From the NCBI GenBank assembly GCA_965262455.1, contig CBDHFH010000008.1, positions 186,001 to 250,000 on the forward strand: DNA of 64,000 nt, in the 5' to 3' direction. This document shows positions 44,444 to 57,200 of the stretch, in pieces. Position 1 is the first letter of the stretch. Each line of letters begins with the position of its first letter. The translations under genes and the position numbers were made by a program. This stretch comes from UBA1858 sp965262455 (GTDB lineage Bacteria; Pseudomonadota; Gammaproteobacteria; UBA4575). The notes below the pieces were generated by a model. The model did not search any database. It was not told where the DNA came from and was given only the letters and a program-made list of their open reading frames with translations.

Positions 44444-46303
44444 ATGAAATCTAAGGTATTACTGGCGACATTAGCGTTAGCTACTGCGGCTACAACGGCG
44501 AATGCGATGCCAGTAGCTCTTTCAGACTTACGTACAGCGCCAATTGTACGCATCTCAGGCGCAACAGCACCTGATAATACATTTAACGAAGCATTTCTTC
44601 TTAATCCGGCATCTGCTACTGCGGGTGCATCTGCAATATTTATTGATACTACAATTCGTCGTTTTGAAGGTTCAGCTGACGGTGACGACTTCACAATCAC
44701 TTGTGGTCTTCCAACTGCGTCAGTCGTAGGCGCAAACGGAGATGCAACTGCCTTTATTGATTCTAATGGTAATGCAGCTACACTTTCTTCTGCGACTCCA
44801 CTATGTATTCAGAAAGTGGCACATGGTTCAGGTCAAGGTACAGGTAATGTAGGTAATTCTATTGCATTAAACTTTGCTGATTTGACTAAAATTCTCTCAC
44901 CAGCTGGTGCTATCCTCCAAGAAGATGATGGTACAGGCACTTTGGTAGATATCTGTGATGCTGGAACAGTCGTTAACGCTTCTGCGACAAATTCAAATCT
45001 ACAAGACTACACATTACACTCATGTCGTGATGTGGATACTGACTTCGTACCTGATTGTGGTGTCGCGGATGTTGAGCCAGCATTATTCAATGAAGATCCA
45101 ACATTATTTGACTCAGGATCTACTATTGATATCCCTTGGGGTTTACAAGCATCACTTCCACTTTACTTCGCATTACAAGCTGTACAATTTGCAGGTACAG
45201 ATTGTGATCCAGGTGAAGCTGGCTATGCATCTGCCTCTGATAACACAGACGGTGTGCGTCGTGTTGCTGAATGTCAGCCAAGTCTATCTCTTGGTGTGAT
45301 TCGCAGTATTTTCTCTAATGACTTAGTTCTTGCTGATGAATTACGAGATGACAAGGGTAACCCACTTCGCTTAGCTCCAGACTTATACAACGGTGGTGTG
45401 ATTGCTAATGGTCCACTTGTGATCACTGGTGTTACTCAAGACGATAGCTTTGCGCCTATTCCAGGTGGTGTGAGCGGATTAGATACAACTGAAACATTCT
45501 ACCCAGGCGGTGACGGTGAAGTTAGCCCCGTTCCAGCTGCAAACGCTGATACTAACCACTTAGTTTACTTATGCCGTCGTAAGAACAGTTCAGGAACTCA
45601 AGCATCATTCGAAGCGAAGTTCCTTCGCCAACGTTGCGAGCCAGGTGTAACAATGGCTACGGGTAACATGCCTGGATCATTCAACTTAGCTGGTGATAAC
45701 TCAGGAAATGCTGATTTCTTGGGCACAGGCGGAACATTAAACGTTTACGAGAACGATGGTTCTTCTGATGTTACACAATGTATGGACCAAGCAACCATCC
45801 AAAACGTATGGGCAATTGGAATCAACAGTACTGAAAAAGTGTCTGGTGATGACAACGTTCGTCGTGATGCTTGGGAGCATGTTAAGATTGATGGCGTTTC
45901 TCCAACATCTCTTAATGTGACTAAAGGCTATCACCCATTCTTCAGTTCTGTAGCAGGTAATACTCGTGCAGGTGAAGATTCATCTGGTGGTGCTCCTGAG
46001 TTGTGTCGTGAAGCTGTATTTGATAGTGCATCATCAGCAGCAGTTATTTCAGGTGGTTTAGCACCACGATTCACTCACGGTTGGGGTCAAGGCGGCGCGT
46101 TAGCAAGTGCTGACAAAGCAGTAAACAACTTACCAATAGCTACCTATGCTGGTGGGTTAACAGAAGCTGAGTTAACTAGTAATCCAGTTAACCAATTCTC
46201 AGTTGCGACTTCTGGTTCACTAAATAACTGTGCTGTTCCAACTAAGATTCCTTCTCCAAACCTTACAGATATCATTCCTGCAGGTGCTGGCCTAATCCAG
46301 TAA
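44444..46303 (+). CDS. Large secreted Cys-containing protein of unknown function
   Basis: A 619-residue protein with a signal peptide (~1-21, ending ANA). The mature part has twelve Cys, an even number that fits disulfides outside the cytoplasm, and begins with a VRISGATAPDN segment. I do not recognise the family; there is no transmembrane tail or lipobox. Arg is coded mostly by CGT/CGC and the codon choice looks more biased than in neighbouring genes, which suggests strong expression. It lies 30 bases after the VPLPA-CTERM gene under the same riboswitch, and a strong terminator follows, so these two genes form the riboswitch unit. It may be a matrix or surface-layer component. Confidence 0.65.
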   Translation: MKSKVLLATLALATAATTANAMPVALSDLRTAPIVRISGATAPDNTFNEAFLLNPASATAGASAIFIDTTIRRFEGSADGDDFTITCGLPTASVVGANGDATAFIDSNGNAATLSSATPLCIQKVAHGSGQGTGNVGNSIALNFADLTKILSPAGAILQEDDGTGTLVDICDAGTVVNASATNSNLQDYTLHSCRDVDTDFVPDCGVADVEPALFNEDPTLFDSGSTIDIPWGLQASLPLYFALQAVQFAGTDCDPGEAGYASASDNTDGVRRVAECQPSLSLGVIRSIFSNDLVLADELRDDKGNPLRLAPDLYNGGVIANGPLVITGVTQDDSFAPIPGGVSGLDTTETFYPGGDGEVSPVPAANADTNHLVYLCRRKNSSGTQASFEAKFLRQRCEPGVTMATGNMPGSFNLAGDNSGNADFLGTGGTLNVYENDGSSDVTQCMDQATIQNVWAIGINSTEKVSGDDNVRRDAWEHVKIDGVSPTSLNVTKGYHPFFSSVAGNTRAGEDSSGGAPELCREAVFDSASSAAVISGGLAPRFTHGWGQGGALASADKAVNNLPIATYAGGLTEAELTSNPVNQFSVATSGSLNNCAVPTKIPSPNLTDIIPAGAGLIQ

Positions 46304-46360
46304 AACAGGATGCTGTAAAACTTCTGAAGGACTACTGCTCGAATGGGTAGTGGAAATGTT

Positions 46361-46390
46361 AAAAGCCCGAATAAGGATATTCGGGCTTTT
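46361..46390 (+). terminator. Rho-independent terminator after the Cys-rich protein gene
   Basis: A 13-bp stem (AAAAGCCCGAATA and complement) with a 4-base loop, followed by a second T run after GC. It separates the riboswitch unit from the two-partner secretion genes. Confidence 0.93.
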
Positions 46391-46506
46391 GCTTTTTTAG
46401 GAATTTGTGTTTATGCTTCGCGCGACTAGCCAAGTATATAAATCTAACTAGCTATCAATTAAATCTTTTATATAACTAATCCCGTAACTACATACATTCT
46501 GTATTT

Positions 46507-48120
46507 ATGAAACCGAATAGGACGCTCATTCAATACTTATTTGTTTTGCTTTGGATGCAGCCATTTGTTTTAAATGCATCCACTTCTTCTGAAAATGTAG
46601 AACAGCAGCCAAAATTTCCAATTTGGGAAATTCAAGTAGCGGGCAACTCCGTATTGAGCCAAAAGCAAATTGAATCTGCGGTGTATGGCTATTTAGGTCC
46701 AGATAAATCTTTTCAAGATGTCAAAAATGTGCAGCAAGCTTTAGGAGAAATTTACCGTGAAGAGGGTTATTCATTTGCTTCAGTGACTATTCCTGAGCAA
46801 TCAGTTGAAGACGGAATTGTTCAGTTAAAAGTAGTGGAAGGTCGCTTAGGACGTGTAAGAGTCACGGGCAATAAATTTTTTTCACGCAAAGATATTTTAG
46901 AAAATGTACCCTCATTAACCCCAGGCAAAGTGCCTCAAATTGATGAGATACAAAAAGACCTTGCGTTACTCAACCGAAGTTCAACTGACAGGACTATAAC
47001 GCCCTTAGCGAAGCCGGGGAAGAAACCTGAGACAGTTGATATAGAATTAAAAGTTAAAGACGCATTGCCTCTACAACTGGGTGCGGATTTTAATGGGCGC
47101 AATAGCCCAGAGACAACACGTACAAGGTTTGGAATCAATCTTGGCTATGGCAATTTATGGCAGAAGCAACATTCTGTTTCTATGTTTTATCAAACAACAC
47201 CAGAAGATCGAGATGAAGTAGAAGTTTTGGGTTTCTTTTATAACTTGCCACTTTGGTGGAACGATAGTCGGCTTTCACTTTACTATATTGGATCAGACAG
47301 TGACGTTGCCACAGTTGGTGACGTGAGTGTGTTAGGTCAGGGGAGAATCAGAGGCTTACGTGCAAGTTTTCCGTTTTTTGATTTCGATGATGCATTTCAT
47401 CAAGTCAGTTTTGGTTTAGAGTCCAAAGACTTTGATCAGACTGCCGTATTTGATACCGCTTCAGCACAAGATACACCAATAGATTACACAGCTTTCAGTG
47501 TTGACTATGGCGGTCGTTTACAGCTCCAAGAGCAATCTAGTGTTAATTTTGGTGCAGGATTTCGTAGTGGATTACGTGGCTTTGGCAATTCAGCGGGTGA
47601 GTTTGATCGTAAGCGAGTGGGATCTAGAAATAATTACAACTATTTTGTTGGTAATCTTGGATATCAATACCAGTTTGAAAACGAAATGAGATTTCGTTCT
47701 CGTATGAACTTCCAAGTCACTGGAGAGCCACTGATTGGTAATGAACAATACAGTGCAGGCGGGCAGTTTAGTGTACGTGGTTATTTGACGTCTCAAGAAT
47801 TAGCAGACGAGGGTTGGACAACAAATTTTGAATTATGGAGTCCCGAATTTAGTTCTTATTTAGGCGTTGACTTCATCACTAATTTAACTGTCTTAGGTTT
47901 CTTTGATTATGCAAAGTTACATAATCGAGAAGTAGTCTCTGAGGGCCGTGTGCGCAATATTTCACTTGCAGGCACAGGCGTGGGTATGCGACTTGGATTT
48001 TTTGATTATTATTCACTCAACTTAGATTTTGCACGAGCACTATCTGACAGTTCTGAAGGTGAGGACTCAGTGGATGAGGGAGATTGGCGGGTTCATTTTG
48101 GTCTTTCTGGCCAATACTGA
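46507..48120 (+). CDS. TpsB two-partner secretion transporter (ShlB/FhaC family)
   Basis: A 537-residue outer-membrane protein that secretes its TpsA partner. Signal peptide ~1-24, then POTRA 1 (~35-110, with the VAGNSVLSQKQI segment), POTRA 2 (~110-180, VTGNKFFSRKDI) and a 16-strand barrel. The L6-loop motif of the family is present as VRGY (in FSVRGYLTSQELADEG). The last residues (HFGLSGQY) end in an aromatic residue for Bam recognition. The TpsA gene starts 112 bases downstream. Confidence 0.92.
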   Translation: MKPNRTLIQYLFVLLWMQPFVLNASTSSENVEQQPKFPIWEIQVAGNSVLSQKQIESAVYGYLGPDKSFQDVKNVQQALGEIYREEGYSFASVTIPEQSVEDGIVQLKVVEGRLGRVRVTGNKFFSRKDILENVPSLTPGKVPQIDEIQKDLALLNRSSTDRTITPLAKPGKKPETVDIELKVKDALPLQLGADFNGRNSPETTRTRFGINLGYGNLWQKQHSVSMFYQTTPEDRDEVEVLGFFYNLPLWWNDSRLSLYYIGSDSDVATVGDVSVLGQGRIRGLRASFPFFDFDDAFHQVSFGLESKDFDQTAVFDTASAQDTPIDYTAFSVDYGGRLQLQEQSSVNFGAGFRSGLRGFGNSAGEFDRKRVGSRNNYNYFVGNLGYQYQFENEMRFRSRMNFQVTGEPLIGNEQYSAGGQFSVRGYLTSQELADEGWTTNFELWSPEFSSYLGVDFITNLTVLGFFDYAKLHNREVVSEGRVRNISLAGTGVGMRLGFFDYYSLNLDFARALSDSSEGEDSVDEGDWRVHFGLSGQY

Positions 48121-48231
48121 CAAATTTGTAATTAATTCTTAATATTTATGTAGCACTGGGCAGGTATTTTACGTCCATTATCCAATGCAAGGTTCTTTTG
48201 CTACATATTTGTCACAATTGGGAAACTTTCT

Positions 48232-51200
48232 GTGAAACCTAGATTATTTAAATTACTCCAGGCCACTACGGCGGGTTTGTATGTATTTATTGCATTGCAT
48301 ACCGGTTTAGTGTTGGCTGATCCGGCAGTTGATGCATTGCCACAGTTTCAAAATATCCCAGATCCAACAATTGCAGATGCTGTCCAAAATGGCAATGTGT
48401 TGGATATAAACATTCGCCAAGACAGGGCTATATTAGATTTTAGTACTCACGATATTGGTGCCAATGCAACGGTTAACTACAATGGAAATACAAACTTTCA
48501 TGTACTAGGAAACATACACGATCAATCAGCATCACAGATTTTTGGCACGTTAAATTCTGATGTTAATCTCACTTTAATTAACAAATATGGATTTATTTTT
48601 GGTCCTGATTCTGTGGTGAATGCCTCTTCACTTACTGCAAGTGCGATAAATAGTGCATTTCCGTTTGATGTAAATGACATAGAAAGGAGAGATCAAGCTG
48701 ATTTTACAACATTCGCTGCAGAGGAATTTGATCAAGCAGTTGAAGTATACACAGGAACCATTGATATTCAGCAAGGTGCTCAGATCACTGCCAATGGCGG
48801 TAATTTGTTTTTCCTCGCTCCTCAGTCAGTAAAAAATGATGGCAAATTAACAGCAAATGATGGTCAAGTGATTTTAGCTGCAGGAAGCAAAATATATCTC
48901 GCACAACCAGATAGTGCGAGCAATGAAAGCAACATACTTGTTGAAGTAGAAATTACCAATGATCATATTAATGCTATCAACGCTAGTAATGCGGATGAAA
49001 CTGATGATTTTGAAAACTTACTAGTTGGGCATGTTGAAAATGCAGTCGGAGAAATTTTTGCTGATCGTGGTGTGATTACATTGCTTGGCGCTAGTGTTCA
49101 TAATAATGGAACACTATCTGCTAGTACCTCTGTTAAACAGGGCGGAAAAATCAGATTGCTGGCAGGATCAGATTTAGAGGACGTTATACTCTCTGAAAAT
49201 GAAGCAGACGTCGCTAGCGTATTTGACCATGAAGACATTGGTTTAATTACTCTAGGCAGCAACAGTATAATTATTGCCTCTCCAGATACATCGGATAGAT
49301 CTACTGCTGTTGAAGAAGACGTCCAACCGCAAGGTGAAATAGAATTCCTAGGTAAAAAAATCACTTTTGGAAGTGGATCAAACACCGTAGCACGCAGTGG
49401 TGATGTAAATATATATAACCTTGAGTCACAAAATTCTCAATCAATCCAAACATTATCTACAAGTGATGAAGCGAAATACTCTGACTTTGAAGTGGTTGTT
49501 GATAATGGCGCAAAAATTAATGTCTCTGGTATTGATACAAAAACGAGTGTTGCTAAGAATTTTGTAGAAGCTGAGTTATTATCCAATGAGTTAGCGGATA
49601 GTACACTAGCAAAAAATAATCAAGCATTGCGTGATGTACTCAGAGAGGGTCCAGTTACAATCGATGCAAGAAAAGTCGTGACTGTAGATGGCGAAGATTT
49701 TGAAGGGACTGCACTCGGTGATGTATCAGGGTTTATTGACTTGATCGAATATAACGTAGCTGAACGTAGTGTAGATGGCGGAAATATTAATATACAAAGT
49801 CGTAATTCAGTCGACATAAAAAATAATGCAAACCTTGACGTGTCTGGCGGATCCATTGAATTCACTGCTGACAAAATTATTACCACTAAACTTGTAGAAC
49901 AAGGTACTAACAGAATTGTAGATATTGGTGATGCACGCTCTGATAGAAATTATATTTCAGTGCTTGATATGGATACAGTTTTAGGTCGCAGAATAGTTAA
50001 TGCTACTCCCGCAATAGCTGGCTATGTTGATGGTAAAAGTGCTGGAACGCTAACGATTAATGCAGAACAGATAATTTCGCCATTAACTACAAGTAATATA
50101 ACTGCAGAAACACGCGTAGGAGATTTTCAAATTGAACCAGGACTTGAAGTAATAAACTCAAACCGTCCTTCGCTGAGTCGGTTTACTCCTAGAGGGGCTG
50201 CGCTAGTCCTTGGTAATTCAAACATCACATCAGATAATTTCCGTCAATTTGCAGCGCGCTTATCAGACATAGTTCTGGATAAAAGTTTCAGTGCAGCATT
50301 AGACGACACAGCCCAGATATCTACCGATTTGTTTGCACAAAGTAATCGTAATGGAAATCGATATATAAATTTCACACAACTAGATGCTACTGCAAGTGAT
50401 GCTATTTCCATACAAAGTAATATTACTGCCGCCGGTGAAGCTAATATTGATCTTACTGCGCGAGTGATCAATGTCCTTGCTGATGTCGCTGCTCCATCAG
50501 GTTCTGTTAATCTTCAAGTGATGGAAAGCGCAGATGGTGATATTTTAAATGAACCTTCTATATTTATTAATTCTAATTCACAAATAGATCTATCTGGTAA
50601 TTTCATTAATCGAAATACTGATCAATTAACTCCAAAGTATATTGATGGAGGCAATTTTACAGTTGGATTTTTTGGAGATACTGATGGCTCATTATCAATT
50701 GAGTCAGGTGCTCAAATCAATGTGTCGGGCGGTGTCGAGTTTGAGCGTAACCTTGTTGGCTTGCAAAATGTAAATCTTGGTCAAGGCGGATCAATTGACT
50801 TGGATGTTACTGAATTAGGACAAGGTTCTGATGATAATGTGTCAATTGAAAATCTATTAACAGCCTTTAAAGGTTATGGTGTAAGCGCTAATAATTCTGT
50901 TAGTTCAGGTGGCTCTTTCCGTTATAGAACCGATGACAACTTATGTATTTCAAGTGCTGCATGTGATTTTGAATTCACTGCAAGTGATGCGGATACAATT
51001 CAATCTTTTACACCATCATTTTTTACACAAAATGGATTTAGCTCGTTTACGGTAGGAACAACGCGTGGTGAGCTCGTCCTAAATGAAGCACTTACACTTA
51101 AACCACTTGTAAACCGAATCCAAGTGAATGGATCCGGTTTTTCTACAGCAATTGAACAACCTATTGAGCTTTTTAGCAAACCCGTTTCATTAAATTTATC

Positions 51201-54200
51201 TTCAGCTGGACAATTTTACTTTGACGATTCAGCTTCAATTAATACAGTCGTAAATTCTAGTATTAATTTTGGTGGCTCAAATCTTATGTACATTGGCGGA
51301 AAAATTAATGCTAAATCTGGCGATATTAGATTTAGTCTCACTGGTGCAGCGAATAATGAATTTGGAGATAACGGCTCATTCGATAACTCAATATCACTAT
51401 GGTTCAGTGATAACGCTTGGATAGATGTAGGTTCAACAGCTATTACGCGCCCTGTTAATGGATTTAATGTCGGTAATGTTTATGGATCGGGGTCAATCAC
51501 TGCCAATTCTCAACGTGGCTACATTGTTGTTGAAGAAGGTGCAAAGTTTTTATCTGACGGAATTGCAACCACTATAGATCAGCAAAATCTTCTGGGTGCA
51601 TTTGTACCAACGACAATTGCAACGGCTGGAGGTGATCTTACAATTAGTGCTGGTGAGCGAATTTTTTATTCTAGTTCTGCCGGTAATTTTTCTGTTAAAG
51701 CGGGTAGCAGCCAAACTGCTGGCGGCACGCTATCTTTCTTGATTGATCCCACAAATCGCGGGGCAAACTCAGACCTAGATACTGTAGCAATTAATCTAAA
51801 TGATTATCCTCTCAGGCATGCGCAATACTTATTGACCTCTGATACATATAATCCTTTTATAGGGATTAATCTGGAATTCAGAGATGCTATTGAATCTGTC
51901 ACAGGCCAAAATGGTGATGTATTTACTACAGGAGTTATACAAGGTGATAACGCTGTAGCCACAACAATAATTTCTACTGAAATGATTGCATTGTCTGGTG
52001 CTGATAATTTGTCATTAAAAACTGTAGACGTTGCACTGAACGATGCAAATCAAAATCAATTGCCATCATTACGATACCGACAGGGACAAATTTTACTTGA
52101 TGATGGTTTAGATCTTAGCTTAGATGGGTTGCTAACTCTCAACACAAGTGAATTGATAATGCCTGATGAGCAACAGACAAACGCAAATATTAATGTTTTT
52201 GCACTGCGCTTAGGATCATCAAATACTGATACTAACCGAATATTCCCGGGTTTTAATCAAGAGTTTCTATCTGCCAATTTTACAGATGTATTTACATTAA
52301 AATCACCTACAGTAGATGATAATCAGTCGTTAGTTCTTAATGCAGGTGTAATAGATATTTTTGGTGATAGTGTCATTAATAATATTCGCTCATTCACATT
52401 AAATAGTCTGACTGATATTCGACTTATCGGTCTCCCGCAACAGAATGCTAGCGGTAACAGTACCAGCACTAGAACATCTGACGATCTAATTGGCTCATTA
52501 CAAATGTTAGATGTGGATTTGAATTTATCGGCGCAGCAAATATATCCAACAACTCTCACAGATTTTACCTTGAGCAATATTGGTGATGATTCATCAGTCA
52601 CAACTTCTTCACCTAATACTGGTGTAATTCCGCTTACACCATATTCAGTCGCTGGTGAGCTCGACATAATTACGCGTCGCTTAACTCATGGTGGCGTTTT
52701 ACGTGCACCTGAAGGTGCAATTCGACTCAGCGGTGATGTCTCTGATATGGCGACAATTGAGATACTTGCTGACGCAGTGCTAAGTGTTTCTGCGAATGGC
52801 GCAGTGATTCCTTTTGCGCAAACCCTGATTGATCAGTTTCCAATTATTGAGTTTCAAGGTGCTCAGTATGTGCAATCAGGCCTGTTAGATTCTGATGCAA
52901 TTGTAAGCGGTTCGTTATTGTTTGATGCTGAAAACATAGACTTGTTACAGGAAAAACAAGTAGAGTTGTCTGCAAATTCAATTACTCTTGAAGAGGGTTC
53001 TTTGCTTAATCTCTCTGGTGGGGGTGTATTACTAAGTACCCAATTTAATAGTGGATTGTTAGGTACTAGAGATATTATTCGTTCTAATACTCAAACAAAT
53101 ACTTTTGCATTAGCTCCTGTAACGGCTGTGAATTCACTAGCTGCACCAATTGATCCATCAATCCCAGCCGGTTTTGATATTGAATATGGTGAAACTGTAA
53201 GTTTTACAAGTAATGCGTTAGGGCTTCCTGCGGGCACATATGTCAAATTACCAGCTGAATATGCATTGTTACCAGGGCATTTGCTAGTTGAAGAAGTGAG
53301 TGGATTTGAAGGTATACGACAAGATGATGTTATTTCGCAACTGGATGGGTCTATAGTTATTGCGGGCGCTGATGGTTTATCTAATGGCCTTTCATTATCA
53401 ACCTCACTTAAGGCCTATAAAATTCAAAATCGAGCAGTGATAGATCGTCGAGCAGACTATACTACATTTAATTTTGGTCAACTTATTGAGAATGTTATAC
53501 AGCCTAGTATTGACCGAGTATTGCGTACTACTGAAGATGATGGACGTCTTCAACTTACGGCAGGCGATCAACTATTGCTTGATGGAAATATCTTTGCAGA
53601 CCAACTTGATATTAGTTCTAACTTTATACGCATAGTGGATGATGCGTTTAATCAAGACATAGCAGACACGCTTATTCTTAAGCAATCCCAACTAAGAGAC
53701 TTATCAGTTGATAGCATTCTACTTGGTGGAAATCGATTCAATTCTAATCAAGGCGCTATAGGTATCAATGTTAATACTCAATCAGTTGAGTTTGATGCAG
53801 GTGTAGATCTTGATGTAAGTGAATTAATTGTTGTTGCAATAGGCGATGATGGTATTCAAATAAATGATGATGTAAGAATATTCGCTAATAGCGATCAAAC
53901 TATTACTCAAGAATTTCTGCAAGCACCTAGTGAAGGTTCAATTCTTGTCGTATCTGATGTCACTAATTGGCAAGTTAAACTCCCTGAGGTTCCCCAATTC
54001 AACTCTAACAATAAAATACATGTAGGAAATAACGTTTCAGTTAATGGGGCTGCAAGTGTTGTAATTGGTTCTGTAAATCAGTTTGATATTGCTCAGACAG
54101 CAAATCTCTCAGCATCTCAAGGAACACTGAGTTTAATGTCTTCTGAAATTAACATTCTAGGCGGCAATGCTATATTACCAGCTAATGGTGGGATGGTCTT

Positions 54201-57200
54201 CGCTGATTCGTTATCTTCTTACGATGCCAATAATGTGGCATTACTTGCTCCACTTGGGATTAATTTATTGGGTGATGTTCAAGTGCAACGGCAAAACTTA
54301 GCACTTCAAACTAGTTCCATTAATGCAGTTGAGGGTGTTGGTGGTCAAGCATCGAATTCAAGACTTGATATTAGTGATCGTCTTGAATTAGGCGGTAGTT
54401 CAAGGCTGGTAAATGTGGCTACTGGCACAGGAACGGCATCATTTAACGTGGGTAATGAAATACAATTTACTGGTGACATTATTAATTTTAATGGTTTCTC
54501 TGCTGATGATTCATTAACGTTTGATAGTCAAATTGTCAGAGTCACTAATGATTCAATTCTGAATTTTGCAGGTGGATTTAATCTTAATGTCAATGATGTG
54601 CGTTTTGGTATTGGTACTGATCTAATTATTAATACACTGGGTGGTGTGAGTATTGGTCGATCAACCCAAGCAGTAGATATTTCAAATATTATCTCTGATC
54701 AGGTGCCCTCACTATTTAGTCAGTTTACTCTCAACGCAGAGAATGATGTCACAATCGATACTAAATTCTCACTGAACTCAGGTAACTTCCAAATAAATAC
54801 CAATGGGAGTAATGTTGTTTTTGGTGATCAGACACAGATCGATCTTTCAGGACGACTTATCAGCATTGGTGAAAAAGTTATTCCAACGGACGGCGGTTGG
54901 ATGATTATAGATTCTGCAGGTGGCAATATCCAATTTAGTGAAGATTTATCAACAGGTCAACTTACTGTTAATTTAGATGCTAGTGAGGGAGGTAATGCTG
55001 GTTTGCTAGCATTATTTGCAGATACAGGCGACATAGATCTAAATCAGAGTATTTCTGCTAACAGTGTTGGTGGAAAGGGTGGTGCCTTCATAATGGATGA
55101 AGGTGAAATCACCCCTGAGGAATTTTCTGCTTTAAATTCCCAGCTTAATACTAATGGCTTTACAAAAGAACGTTCTCTGCGTTCTCGATCAGGTAACTTT
55201 GACCTATCAGCGACTGATGAAATAATTGCTGAAAAAGTTCGTCTTATTGCTGATCAAGGTGATATCAATATTGCAGGAACAATAACTGCGGATAGTGATC
55301 AAGGTTCCTATGTGGGATTATTTGCACAACAAAATGTTACCTTGCAAGAAGGTGGTGTTATTTCTGCACGGCTTCTAACTAACGACCAATTTAGTGAGAG
55401 TCGATTAGTTATGTCCAGTCGAGCAGGGACTGTTTCATTGGAGAATAATTCGCAAATCAACCTTTCACGTTTCGTTAATGGCGTCAATGCTGGAAATGGT
55501 GGTGATATATATATACGAGCTGATCGTGGAATTGACTCCGATGGAATTAACGGAGCTGATTCAGTTGCAGCTACAATTCAACAAGCAAATGAAGTGTTTG
55601 TCAGCGAAGTTGCTTCAACGATTGAAGGTGATAATAGTATTACTGTAAGTGGTTTTGCTGAATATATAGCAGATACTGTTGATCAACCTCTTATAGATAC
55701 AATCAGAGCTGACACAAATGTATTCGGAACTGTAATTGATTCAATTAGTGCACGATTGTCTTCAGCTGGTAACCAGGTATTTGTGATTCCAGGCATAGAA
55801 ATTCAAAGTGAGAATACAATTAACTTGACGTCGGACTGGAATTTCAATGATTGGAGATTCGGTAATTTACAAGTGGCACCTGATCTTGTTATCGCATCGA
55901 CAAATAACATAGAAATTGGCAGTGAAGGCAATCCAATTATTTTAAGTGATGGATTGGATGATAATCTCGCAATCCTCTCAGATGAATTTAACACCTCATT
56001 CACACTTGTCGCAGGAAGTGATCTGAGTTCTGCCGATATCACCCAAACTCTTCGATCACCTACTGATCTTGCTAATTTAGGAAGCATCATTATTGCTGAT
56101 GGTCAGGCTGCGGTAGTAGGTGACAGTGGTCCGGTAATAATTGATGTCCCTCTTTTTGGAATTTCACAACCATTTGACGGTAGTCAGTTTGATAATGATC
56201 CATCATCTCCTGCAACTATCGATGATTGTAATTCTTCGGCCATTGTCACTGGCGGATTTGGTACTTGTAGTGGTGGTGGTTCGAGCTCACCACTTAGACA
56301 ATCTGGTGTTCGATCAGGTACGGGCGACATATCACTTATTGCTGCAAACGATATCGAATTTGGGAATGAATATTCTGCTGTCTATACTGCTGGAAGAAAA
56401 GTTGGTGTAGAAGATGTAGATTTTTTTACCCTCGATGGCATAGCTAATCTGGCGTACGGCGAGCAAGGCGGAAATATAACAATATCCGCTGGTAATAATA
56501 TTATTGGAGCAGTCTCAAATACTTTTGTTAATGACTGGATTTGGAAAACTGATCAAGCCACTATTGGAACAAATTCTGATTCAGGCACCATAGGGTGGGC
56601 GGCAAATCCTTCAGCTTTCACTGGTGATGTTGCTGCACTTGGTGGGGGAAATATCTATGTTGAGGCTGGAACTAATATCTCACAACTAGATGTGTCAATT
56701 GCTTCTATTGGAAAGCAAGTTGGTGCATCTCAAAGAGTGCAAGCTGATAGTCAACTTGAAGTAGTTGGTGGAGGTAATCTGCATATCCATGCCGGTGGAG
56801 ATATTACTAACCCGAAATTGTATGTTGGTAAAGGCCGAGCAAACATTCATTCACAAGGGTCTGTGGGGGATGCGCAAAATGGAGGCGCGATTGTATTATT
56901 AGGTGATTCTCAATTCGATATTACAGCTCGAAATGAATTATATATAGAGAGAGTTTTTAACCCAACAATTTTAGAGTCATCTCAAACACAGCTAGAATCA
57001 ATTACAACTGGATTTGACTTAAGTAACATAGGCGCTAGATTTTTTACTTATAGCGATAAGTCTGCAATAAATCTACAATCTAATACAGGTGTTTTAAGCT
57101 ATAACACCGATAATATAAATCTTCAGCAAGTCACTGGTATTGTTGACGCATCTTCAAATGAAATAAGTACATTACCAGGCATCGTTAATTTTACAGCACT

